A stretch of 5,737 nt of DNA from Pseudomonadota bacterium (GTDB taxonomy: Bacteria > Pseudomonadota > Gammaproteobacteria > Acidithiobacillales > Acidithiobacillaceae), in the NCBI GenBank assembly GCA_021840785.1, contig JAKBXD010000128.1, positions 1 through 5,737 of the forward strand. The letters run 5' to 3'. Of this stretch, positions 1-5,429 are shown piece after piece. A program made the translations under genes and the position numbers. Positions within the stretch are counted from its first letter, which is position 1, and each line of letters begins with the position of its first letter. Below the pieces are notes generated by a model. It was not told where the DNA came from, did no database searches, and saw only the letters and a program-made list of their open reading frames with translations.

Positions 1-29
1 TTGACATCACCTAAGCCTGCCTCCAAAAT
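1..29 (+). promoter_or_regulatory. Candidate sigma70 promoter of the tRNA-Met gene
   Basis: A perfect -35 hexamer TTGACA occupies 1-6. After a 17-bp spacer comes a weaker -10 candidate CAAAAT (24-29, 4 of 6 matches to TATAAT). Transcription would begin near 36, about 12 nt before the mature tRNA 5' end, with a GC-rich discriminator as is usual for stable-RNA promoters. The weak -10 keeps the confidence moderate. Confidence 0.55.
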
Positions 30-47
30 GCCCAACCTTAAAAATAC

Positions 48-124
48 GGCTATGTAGCTCAGCTGGTTAGAGCGCGGCACTCATAATGCTGAGGTCGGTG
101 GTTCGAGTCCACCCATAGCCACCA
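48..124 (+). tRNA. tRNA-Met (CAT), elongator type
   Basis: A full cloverleaf is visible. The acceptor stem GGCTATG (48-54) pairs with CATAGCC (114-120), followed by discriminator A121 and an encoded CCA (122-124). The D stem is GCTC/GAGC. The anticodon stem CGGCA/TGCTG (75-79/87-91) closes a 7-nt loop CTCATAA with anticodon CAT at 82-84. The T arm contains GTTCGAGTC. The perfectly paired acceptor end (initiator tRNAs have a mismatch there) and the close likeness to bacterial elongator tRNA-Met favour elongator Met. A CAT-anticodon tRNA-Ile2, whose C34 is modified to lysidine, shares the same loop and is the main alternative. The tRNA 3' end is the probable integration site of the downstream integrase. 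Confidence 0.95.
101..124 (+). other. Candidate attachment site (att core) in the tRNA 3' end
   Basis: Tyrosine-recombinase islands commonly integrate into the T-arm/acceptor half of tRNA genes, restoring the tRNA and leaving a direct repeat at the far end. Here an integrase lies just downstream of the tRNA on the same strand, so 101-124 is the expected core. No second long copy occurs in this window, so the other island end must lie beyond it. The assignment rests on gene context, not on a seen repeat. Confidence 0.5.
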
Positions 125-139
125 TACAAAACAAGGAGT

Positions 140-172
140 TAGTGGACGAGTCGCCACTACCCGATTCCGGGT
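140..172 (+). other. Two adjacent small hairpins after the tRNA
   Basis: TAGTGG (140-145) and CCACTA (154-159) form a 6-bp inverted repeat around an 8-nt loop. ACCCG (159-163) and CGGGT (168-172) form a 5-bp stem with a 4-nt loop, followed by only three T residues counting the last stem base. They may end the tRNA transcript or be recombination-protein sites. Neither is a strong intrinsic terminator. Confidence 0.3.
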
Positions 173-174
173 TT

Positions 175-194
175 GCTGTAATCTCGCTGTAATC
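175..194 (+). repeat. Tandem direct repeat GCTGTAATC x2, 11-bp period
   Basis: GCTGTAATC occurs at 175-183 and again at 186-194. The two copies are offset by 11 bp, about one helical turn, and lie between the att tRNA and the integrase start. That is where arm-type integrase or excisionase binding sites would be expected in a lambda-like att region. The repeat is exact in the sequence; its function is inferred. Confidence 0.5.
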
Positions 195-250
195 CAATCC
201 GCCCCGTGGTAGAGTCTCCCTCAGCGCGCATACAACCAGGGGGGTATCGC

Positions 251-1252
251 ATGGCGTCATTCATTCCACGTAAGGGGCCGGGGGGTAAACGGGTCTGGCA
301 AGCGCACGTCCGGCGCCGCGGTTATCCTGCGCAGGTCCACACCTTCGACACCAAAGCCGAGGCCGAGGCCTGGGCGTCAGTCATCGAGTCGGAGATCGCG
401 CGGGGCGTCTTTGTCTCCCGCGCCGAGGCTGAAAACACGACCTTGCGGGAAGCCCTTAACAGGTACGAGCGCGAAGTCACCCCCAAAAAGAAAAGCCGCA
501 GCGACGAACGATACAAACTTGAGGCTTGGCGTTCGAGCACCTTGGCGGCCCGCTCCTTAGCCTCTATCCGAGGGAAAGACCTGGCGGCATGGCGAGATGC
601 TGAGTTGACCCGCGGTTCCGCCACGGGCACCGTGCGCCGCAAGTTGGCGCTCTTGGCGCATGTATTTAAAGTGGCGAGGAAGGAGTGGGGCATGGAGTCA
701 TTGGTAAGCCCTGTGGATACCATTCAGCTACCCCCGCCGGGCAAGGCCCGCGACCGGCGCCTGGTCAATGACGAACTCTCCCGCCTCCTGGCAACCGCAC
801 AAACCTATGGCGGCGAGATTGGCCCCATCATTACTTGGGCCATCGAGACCGCCATGCGCCGCGGGGAGATTGCCAGCATGCGCTGGGAGCACCTGGACCG
901 CCAGGCGAGGGTCTTGCTGATACCGGAAACCAAGAACGGGACACCTCGTGAAGTGCCGCTATCGCGGGTGGCGTCGGCGATCCTGGAGGAAAAATCGACT
1001 GTCGGTAATGCCGACGGTCCTATCTGGTCCCTTCGCGCGGATTCGATCTCGCAAGCCTTCAAACGGGTCTGCAAGGCGGCCGGCATTACGGGCCTGACCT
1101 TCCACGACTTGCGCCATGAGGCGGCCTCGCGGCTGTCGGAGAAGGCATTTAGCCCCCTGGAGGTCGCAGCGATCACCGGGCACAAGACGATGCAGATGGT
1201 GAAGCGGTATACGCATTTTCGGGCCAAGGATTTTGTGGGGAGGATGGGGTAA
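251..1252 (+). CDS. Tyrosine recombinase / island integrase
   Basis: This site-specific recombinase would integrate and excise the element through a covalent 3'-phosphotyrosine intermediate. The protein is 333 aa from ATG 251, chosen because a purine-rich AGGGGGG ribosome-binding site lies just upstream. An in-frame ATG at 206 would add 15 residues with no such site. The N-terminal ~60 residues look like a basic arm-binding domain (MASFIPRK, then WQAHVRRRG). A SAM-like core-binding domain follows (about 60-165), then the catalytic domain. The catalytic set is complete: R203 (TAMRRGE), K228 (ETKNG), H285 and R288 (FHDLRHE), H311 (ITGHK) and the nucleophile Y320 (KRYTH). Length is normal for the family, so the enzyme is probably functional. 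Its position 126 bp after tRNA-Met on the same strand marks the end of a tRNA-integrated island. The gene is GC-rich compared with the cargo. Confidence 0.95.
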   Translation: MASFIPRKGPGGKRVWQAHVRRRGYPAQVHTFDTKAEAEAWASVIESEIARGVFVSRAEAENTTLREALNRYEREVTPKKKSRSDERYKLEAWRSSTLAARSLASIRGKDLAAWRDAELTRGSATGTVRRKLALLAHVFKVARKEWGMESLVSPVDTIQLPPPGKARDRRLVNDELSRLLATAQTYGGEIGPIITWAIETAMRRGEIASMRWEHLDRQARVLLIPETKNGTPREVPLSRVASAILEEKSTVGNADGPIWSLRADSISQAFKRVCKAAGITGLTFHDLRHEAASRLSEKAFSPLEVAAITGHKTMQMVKRYTHFRAKDFVGRMG

Positions 1253-1348
1253 GGATGAGAGCGCTAATCATAGCCCAAACACTGCCGAGATATTCTGATC
1301 CCTCCGGCGATGCTTTATCGCTAGCCACGCACACGTTCTGAGGCTTCC

Positions 1349-2557
1349 ATGAAACCAGTCGGCAGAAATCACACATGCCCTTGCGGGAGCGGGAAAAAAT
1401 ATAAAAAATGCCATGGGAGCGGCAAGGGGCCCGCTCAAGGCAGTATTCCGCAAAAGCGCCTTACATCAAACATCCTATCCCCCCCGTTAACTGGTCTTTG
1501 TGGTCTTCAACAGTGGTTTATTATTGTCCCAAGGCATACGGATCTTACTGACCTCAGAAACGCTTGGGACCCCCAGGGTCGGCCGGGAGAGTACGACGTC
1601 GTCTTTACGCTGTCACGCCCAGGATACTCCCTTACCGGCGAGCACCACCTAAGCGCGAGCGAGCATCTTCAAGGGACCTCCCACCTAGCCATCACGCGGC
1701 CCGCCAACACCCTAACAGATCCATCTACAGCAAAGATCAGGCTCAATATCGATTTTAATGGCGCACCTTTTCAGTTTGATGGCTCCCCTGATGGGCAGGG
1801 CTTTCTCTCGAAAATCTCTGGGCGCGTATCTGCTCCAACGTCGCGCGACGCCTATAGGGTTGCGCTTTCCGCCATAACGCCTTCTCTTAGCAATATATCT
1901 GCTCAGTTGGACATCCCTTTATTTATATTCCAGGCGGATATTACCGAAGTAGCCTCTGCCGTACGTAGCATCATACGTACGATACCATTTCAAAACAGCC
2001 CCCTCGTACACTTACCTGGTAATATGCTTTCGCCGGACGTTCGCGCATATACCGCCTTATATCGAGAGAGCTTGAATAGCAATAGTCCTATCTATCAATT
2101 CCTGTGCCTTTATAAGATACTTGAAAGTATTCGTAAGCGGCGATCACGCTTAGCCAAAGAAGCGCGGTCATCGAGACGGCTCTTTTCCCGTCCGCGCGAC
2201 CGCTTTCCTAGCACGCCCGAGGAATTGAAGCCTTGGCTGGACGCACTCTACCCTGTCAGGCCCCCATCATGGGGAGACATGCTTATAAAACAGCTACTAT
2301 TGCCAGAGGTAGCAGGTCGTAAGTTTACGTACATTATCGCCACTCACCTCACTCCGATCCGCGTTAACGCCGCACACGCCGTCCTCGAGACGGGGGAGCT
2401 CGCTCCTTCCGTTGATAATGCCCTTAGCCATGAGACCGTCTATAAATGGCTCCCTATACTGAAGTGCTTAGTACGGCGGATGTTAAAGAACGAGTTTCCA
2501 GAATGCTTTCTTGCGGGTCTAGGTGACTGCCAGGAGAAGTCACCGAGCATTCAATAG
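1349..2557 (+). CDS. SEC-C motif protein with C-terminal HEPN-like region
   Basis: The protein is 402 aa from ATG 1349, with GAGG at 1340-1343 as ribosome-binding site. The N-terminus is a textbook SEC-C zinc motif: C10-x-C12-x8-C21-H22 within CPCGSGKKYKKCHG, as at the SecA C-terminus and in many fusion proteins. Residues ~45-220 look like a beta-rich domain that I cannot name. From ~235 the protein is helical (LYKILESIRKRR at 254-265, basic to ~285). It ends with R338-x4-H343 (IRVNAAHAV) and a long terminal helix (about 359-380), which resembles the RX4-6H signature of HEPN ribonuclease-type domains. The layout recalls proteins loosely annotated as MauJ-like, but no methylamine genes are present. 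HEPN proteins are common in defence and toxin systems, and the gene sits beside a restriction-modification locus. The SEC-C motif is certain; the HEPN assignment and any RNase role are inferred. No membrane segment is seen. Confidence 0.85.
   Translation: MKPVGRNHTCPCGSGKKYKKCHGSGKGPAQGSIPQKRLTSNILSPPLTGLCGLQQWFIIVPRHTDLTDLRNAWDPQGRPGEYDVVFTLSRPGYSLTGEHHLSASEHLQGTSHLAITRPANTLTDPSTAKIRLNIDFNGAPFQFDGSPDGQGFLSKISGRVSAPTSRDAYRVALSAITPSLSNISAQLDIPLFIFQADITEVASAVRSIIRTIPFQNSPLVHLPGNMLSPDVRAYTALYRESLNSNSPIYQFLCLYKILESIRKRRSRLAKEARSSRRLFSRPRDRFPSTPEELKPWLDALYPVRPPSWGDMLIKQLLLPEVAGRKFTYIIATHLTPIRVNAAHAVLETGELAPSVDNALSHETVYKWLPILKCLVRRMLKNEFPECFLAGLGDCQEKSPSIQ
2522..2544 (+). other. 7-bp hairpin at the 3' end of the SEC-C gene
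   Basis: GGTGACT (2522-2528) and AGTCACC (2538-2544) are perfect inverted repeats around a 9-nt loop, just inside the 3' end of the SEC-C coding region. A run of six T residues follows only at 2565-2570, too far away for a canonical intrinsic terminator. The two could still act together at the convergent gene end. Confidence 0.35.
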
Positions 2558-2611
2558 CGCAGGCTTTTTTGGGAAGGAATATGAACCACAGCATAGTTAA
2601 GATGTTCCATA
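2558..2611. other. Convergent intergenic gap between SEC-C gene and methylase
   Basis: These 54 bp separate two genes that converge. They contain a T6 run on the + strand (2565-2570), which is A6 on the other strand, and an imperfect inverted repeat of ATATGAAC with GTTCCATAT (about 2580-2612, one bulged base). No clear GC-rich stem with an immediate T-tract is seen on either strand, so a terminator is expected from context but not proven. Confidence 0.3.
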
Positions 2612-3526
2612 TCAGAATGTCAGCAACAAGCGGTCATGTACCTCATGATCCTCCAGACTGCGGCCATCCATTTGAAAACGCTTGAGCATAGAGCGGCCTA
2701 CACTAACGAAGGCTTCGTGTTCAAATAGTCCATCAGGAACGGGGACATGACAGTCCTTCCGCCCGGAAAACTTTGTTCCGTCAATGCTCAGCGCAACGTA
2801 TACTCCCCGCGCCTTGCAAGCTTCTATAGAACTGAAAAGTCGCTGTAACGAGAACGCCTGAGCGCCGTAAAGGATCGTTTGACTGTCGGTGTACGGAGGA
2901 TCACAGTATACTAAGTCCCCTCGCTTCGCTTGGCCCATAACGTCGGCAAAATCGTTATGCAAGAACATTGCGCCTTGAGTGCGCGCGCGCCAAATGTCTA
3001 CCCGTTCCCCAAAACTGCCCGGCGGGATGGGATTGTGAGCGCCAACGGGTGTACTCATGCACCCGTCGCTTTTCCGGAAACGGACAATGCCGCCATAGCA
3101 GGCTCGGCAAAGAAACAGGAGATCGGCGCCATTTGGCGATGTGTTATAGCTCGCCAGGACTCGATCGTAAGCAAGCTTCTTACCCAATTGCCCAATTAAC
3201 TCGTACCGCTCTCTATATTGCCGTTTTAACTCTTCCGCGTTGTCATGGAGGGTCTGCCATATTTGGATTAATGCCCCAAAAGCGTCGCTTGCCACTGCTC
3301 TCTTGGGCGCCAGCACACCCAACACGCCGCCACTACCAAGAAATGGCTCATAATACGTACCAAAGTGATTGGGAAAGAAACGTATTATTGATTGAGCCTG
3401 TTTCTGTTTATTGCCTACCCACTTAAGAAGCTGAGCGCGAAACGGTTTTACCTCGGCTCCGACAGGTATGGGCGCTTCCTCAGGGGCGAACAACTTCGAT
3501 TGGCGGGGAAGAATCACTGCTGTCAT
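2612..3526 (-). CDS. Dam-family DNA adenine (N6) methyltransferase of a restriction-modification system
   Basis: This would transfer a methyl group from S-adenosylmethionine to adenine N6 in the system's recognition site, protecting host DNA from the neighbouring nuclease. With the ATG whose complement is at 3524-3526 the protein is 304 aa. Motif order is that of alpha-class (Dam/DpnII/EcoRV-like) enzymes: motif X KWVGNK (35-40), motif I EPFLGSGG (60-67, AdoMet binding), a target-recognition region in the middle, and catalytic motif IV DPPY (209-212). All are intact. The frame stays open upstream to 4003, but that part runs antisense through the regulator gene and lacks family features. ATG 3568 is a possible 14-residue-longer start. 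Neither start has a clear Shine-Dalgarno. The gene is divergent from the regulator/endonuclease pair. The recognition sequence cannot be read from the protein; GATC is possible but unproven. Confidence 0.92.
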   Translation of the reverse strand: MTAVILPRQSKLFAPEEAPIPVGAEVKPFRAQLLKWVGNKQKQAQSIIRFFPNHFGTYYEPFLGSGGVLGVLAPKRAVASDAFGALIQIWQTLHDNAEELKRQYRERYELIGQLGKKLAYDRVLASYNTSPNGADLLFLCRACYGGIVRFRKSDGCMSTPVGAHNPIPPGSFGERVDIWRARTQGAMFLHNDFADVMGQAKRGDLVYCDPPYTDSQTILYGAQAFSLQRLFSSIEACKARGVYVALSIDGTKFSGRKDCHVPVPDGLFEHEAFVSVGRSMLKRFQMDGRSLEDHEVHDRLLLTF

Positions 3527-3609
3527 TTGTGGTCGCGGCCCATTTGTTTTACGCGTCCATCCTATCATTCTAAATTTGAATATGCCAGCGCACGATTTAC
3601 AGTACCGCC
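3527..3609. promoter_or_regulatory. Divergent promoter/operator region between methylase and regulator
   Basis: This 83-bp gap must drive both transcription directions. On the + strand TTGAAT (3576-3581) and TACAGT (3598-3603) with a 16-bp spacer would start RNA at about 3610, the A of the regulator's ATG. On the - strand TAGAAT (complement of 3567-3572, 5 of 6 to consensus) is a -10 candidate for the methylase, without a clear -35. An inverted repeat ATTC-N7-GAAT (3567-3581) overlaps this -10 and the + strand -35, so it is a plausible operator for the XRE regulator. The direct repeat CATTTGT also occurs at 3524-3530 and 3541-3547. Promoter matches are by eye and modest. Confidence 0.45.
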
Positions 3610-3825
3610 ATGAAAAAAACCCGTCTCGCGGCTCTGCTGCGACAAGTACGCATAGACGCCAACCTGACTCAGATTCAGGTCGCCGAGAGAATCGGGCAGA
3701 CGCAGTCTTATGTGTCCAAATACGAAAGCGGCGAACAAAGGCTCGACTTAATCGAACTAGAGGCCGTGTGCGCCGCGGTCGGCATTTCGTTAATTTATCT
3801 TGTGGAGCGGTATCTTGAGGGCTGA
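3610..3825 (+). CDS. XRE/Cro-type helix-turn-helix regulator (probable controller protein)
   Basis: This 71-aa protein is almost entirely one lambda-repressor-like HTH domain. Helices 2 and 3 lie around LTQIQVAERIG (19-29) and TQSYVSKYESGEQRL (31-45), the standard XRE core, followed by two C-terminal helices. It would bind DNA as a dimer. The divergent methylase and the overlapping downstream endonuclease-like gene match C-protein controlled restriction-modification loci such as PvuII, where C activates its own operon so that the endonuclease appears after the methylase. No Shine-Dalgarno precedes the ATG, and the promoter candidate places the transcript start at the ATG. This suggests a leaderless mRNA, a known trait of several C genes. 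Its stop lies inside the next gene. A simple repressor role is the alternative. Confidence 0.9.
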   Translation: MKKTRLAALLRQVRIDANLTQIQVAERIGQTQSYVSKYESGEQRLDLIELEAVCAAVGISLIYLVERYLEG

Positions 3826-4675
3826 CCAACGATTTTGTACCCAAGCCAAGGAGTTTTGGGCAAATGTCCGTACGATTAGTCAACAAGTTGGCTACACGGA
3901 GCGCAACGACAGTAATGACAGTTCCGTTAAGATTCCATCCCTGGCTGCTATCCGAAAGGAATTTAACAAGATTAACCTCACGACAGCCCACATTGCAGAC
4001 CAAAACGATGTGCTTACCGATTTTGGGAGAACATTGCTGGACTATTTTGGATTTCGGGCGGATGTTCTAAATAACCAAGTTCAGCAACACCTCATGGCTA
4101 AGGACGAGGCTGAAAGTGAGTTCCAGCGCCTTCGGGTAGGACTGAACCCCACGTGCCCGCTGCCTATGAATAAGCAGAAAGCCGAGAAGAAGAATCATGC
4201 TTTTCTCACGGGCATAGTCAATATGCTGATAGAAGGAGGTATTGACGGCGCTCCGTGCGACTACGACCCACGCAGTCTAACGACAGCAACACATAATGCC
4301 GTGCCTTTGCGTACGCTTTCACGACGCGTCGATGGAGCGTTTCCGTCGGCTATTAACCCTATCGCGATATGGGAAATTAAAGAGTATTACTACACAACAA
4401 CATTTGGCAGTCGCGTGGCCGATGGGGTCTATGAAACCCTCTTGGACGGCATGGAGCTAGAAGAGCTTGAAGCTGCGGTTGGCGGGCGTAAAGTTCAGCA
4501 TATTTTATTTATCGATGGCCACTATACGTGGTGGGGGTGCGGGCGATCATACCTATGCCGTATGATTGATATGCTCCATATGGGCTACGTCGACGAAATT
4601 ATATTTGGTCGGGAGGTGGTTACGCGCCTCCCCGAATTAGCACGGGAATGGAAAGCGGTTTACGATGCACCCTGA
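3815..4675 (+). CDS. Putative type II restriction endonuclease, PD-(D/E)XK-like
   Basis: The proposed start is TTG 3815, with GGAG at 3804-3807 and a 7-nt gap. This overlaps the regulator by 11 bp, implying coupled translation, and gives 286 aa. TTG 3800 is a longer alternative. I do not recognise a named enzyme. Numbered from TTG 3815, D173 is followed 14 residues later by E187-I-K189 (motif RRVDGAF...IWEIKEYY) on what looks like a beta hairpin. That is the spacing of a PD-(D/E)XK metal-dependent nuclease core. Conserved-looking features follow: TTTFGSRVADGVYETLLDG (194-212), ILFIDG (230-235), and an acidic/aromatic end. The N-terminal half is helical and may bind DNA. Position in a C-R operon divergent from a DNA methylase is the strongest argument for its role. 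No membrane or signal segment is seen. The nuclease fold and specificity are inferred. Confidence 0.8.
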   Translation: MRADQRFCTQAKEFWANVRTISQQVGYTERNDSNDSSVKIPSLAAIRKEFNKINLTTAHIADQNDVLTDFGRTLLDYFGFRADVLNNQVQQHLMAKDEAESEFQRLRVGLNPTCPLPMNKQKAEKKNHAFLTGIVNMLIEGGIDGAPCDYDPRSLTTATHNAVPLRTLSRRVDGAFPSAINPIAIWEIKEYYYTTTFGSRVADGVYETLLDGMELEELEAAVGGRKVQHILFIDGHYTWWGCGRSYLCRMIDMLHMGYVDEIIFGREVVTRLPELAREWKAVYDAP

Positions 4676-4724
4676 ACTGATAATGGCAAATTAAAAGGTG
4701 CCCCCATAAGTTACGCTTACATCA

Positions 4725-4743
4725 GCCATAGCCAGTCTATGGC
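4725..4743 (+). other. 7-bp perfect hairpin downstream of the endonuclease gene
   Basis: GCCATAG (4725-4731) and CTATGGC (4737-4743) form a perfect inverted repeat with a 5-nt loop. It lies in the 114-bp gap between the endonuclease-like gene (stop at 4675) and the two-membrane-segment gene. No T-tract follows, so it is either a weak transcription barrier for the restriction operon or an operator for the next gene. Confidence 0.4.
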
Positions 4744-4781
4744 CTTAGCCCCGCTCCAAGCATGGTAGACTGGGAGGTACC

Positions 4782-4826
4782 ATGTATCTGTGTCGCATAA
4801 TAAAGTGGTTCCGGCCACCGATATGA
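4782..4826 (+). CDS. Possible 14-aa leader peptide upstream of the membrane protein
   Basis: ATG 4782 lies 4 nt after a strong GGGAGG (4772-4777) and opens a 14-codon frame, MYLCRIIKWFRPPI, ending at TGA 4824-4826. The terminal ATGA (4823-4826) overlaps an in-frame ATG (4823) of the membrane-protein gene, as in translational coupling. The alternative is that GGGAGG serves the GTG at 4790 directly with a 12-nt gap, making this frame accidental. There is no evidence of conservation. Confidence 0.25.
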   Translation: MYLCRIIKWFRPPI

Positions 4827-5218
4827 ATGACAATCTGAACGTGGTAACTAATAGTTCGCAAATCTACCAAGGCGGTAAGCTGTCTGGGATAACGATAGCA
4901 GAGCTTGTTGGGAATGAGCTTGCTATTCGCCAGATTGTAAATGAAATAATTAACCTGTCTGAGGAAAATAGGGCACTGAGACTCGGCATGAACGAGTTGG
5001 CTATCAAGAACGCCGAAAATCGACCCAAACCACCATTTGTTATTATTTCTACTATCGCTAATGTATGTGGGGCTGTTTTAATTGCGATTGGCACAGATTA
5101 TATGGGTTTAAAGTTCCCCCCAAACTGGTCTATAATGGTTCTTGTTATTGGTGTTATTTTGGTTATAGTCAATTCTGTTCTGCAATCTCTGCCGCTCTTT
5201 AGAAGGATGGGGAAATAA
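4790..5218 (+). CDS. Small protein with two transmembrane segments and an N-terminal coiled-coil-like region
   Basis: I do not recognise the family. From GTG 4790 it is 142 aa; from ATG 4823 it would be 131 aa. The N-terminal part is polar (NLNVVTNSSQIYQGGKLSG), followed by an amphipathic helix rich in E, N and L (about 37-75, coiled-coil-like). Two hydrophobic segments follow: about 82-101 and 114-134, separated by a short loop with LKFPPNW. Positive residues before the first (K73, R78, K80) and after the second (R138, R139, K142) suggest both ends are cytoplasmic. This 2TM hairpin plus cytosolic helix resembles the general shape of membrane effectors in defence or toxin systems, but nothing proves that role. 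Its stop codon abuts the start of the next gene, so the two form a transcription unit. It is AT-richer than the integrase. Confidence 0.75.
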   Translation: MSHNKVVPATDMNDNLNVVTNSSQIYQGGKLSGITIAELVGNELAIRQIVNEIINLSEENRALRLGMNELAIKNAENRPKPPFVIISTIANVCGAVLIAIGTDYMGLKFPPNWSIMVLVIGVILVIVNSVLQSLPLFRRMGK

Positions 5219-5425
5219 ATGCCTATAAGGGACAATACGCACTATTGTATTAATCATACCGACAAGACGATGAAACGGAATGCCGGACTGAACGCAATAA
5301 CCGTCGTAGAGAAACCAGAATCTGGGGAATTTAACTTCAAACCAGGTTCTGGCATTCCGGTTTTTGTCTATTATTGTGAAGAATGCGGCTATATTGAGAT
5401 TTACTCGTCCGCTATCGCTAAGTGA
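5219..5425 (+). CDS. 68-aa Cys/His-containing protein, probable zinc ribbon
   Basis: The ATG follows the upstream TAA with no gap (TAAATG), and AGGATGGGG within the preceding gene offers a ribosome-binding site. The two genes are therefore surely co-translated. The protein has an H8-x-C10-x2-H13 cluster at the N-terminus and a C53-x2-C56 knuckle in YYCEECGYIEIY near the C-terminus, separated by a short beta-like middle section. This is the pattern of a small zinc ribbon: two metal-ligand pairs bringing N- and C-terminal ends together. It has no membrane segment and is probably cytosolic. I cannot assign a family. Its strict adjacency suggests it works with the membrane protein as partner, regulator or sensor. 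The zinc binding is inferred from residue pattern only. Confidence 0.7.
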   Translation: MPIRDNTHYCINHTDKTMKRNAGLNAITVVEKPESGEFNFKPGSGIPVFVYYCEECGYIEIYSSAIAK

Positions 5426-5429
5426 TAGC
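5411..5429 (+). other. Hairpin spanning the stop codon of the zinc-ribbon gene
   Basis: GCTATC (5411-5416) and GATAGC (5424-5429) are perfect inverted repeats around a 7-nt loop that can add one G-U pair. The stem includes the TGA stop at 5423-5425. No T-run follows, so it is not a canonical terminator. It may protect or end the two-gene transcript. Confidence 0.3.

Noticed and set aside
322..1227. Minus-strand frames inside the integrase gene
   Set aside because: These are typical antisense open frames of a GC-rich gene. The plus-strand integrase has all catalytic residues.
1253..1348. Promoter or terminator between integrase and SEC-C gene
   Set aside because: A short stem GCGAT/ATCGC occurs near 1307-1321, but there is no T-tract and no convincing -35/-10 pair. 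Nothing beyond the GAGG ribosome-binding site can be supported.
2930..3426. Plus-strand reading frames inside the methylase gene
   Set aside because: They are antisense to a methylase with intact motifs, and show no recognisable domain or start signal.
2612..3526. Assignment of GATC as the recognition site of the methylase
   Set aside because: Dam-family membership alone does not set specificity, since EcoRV-type enzymes share the family. GATC is also frequent in the window, so avoidance gives no clue.
3527..4003. Upstream extension of the methylase frame on the minus strand (159 extra residues)
   Set aside because: It runs antisense through the regulator and into the endonuclease gene, lacks family motifs, and makes the protein far longer than Dam-type methylases. 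The methylase proper begins at 3526 (or possibly 3568).
4726..4734. CCATAGCCA, identical to part of the tRNA 3' end (113-121), as a possible second att site
   Set aside because: Nine matching bases are too few for an att core and could occur by chance in a window this size. The match is better explained as part of the local hairpin.
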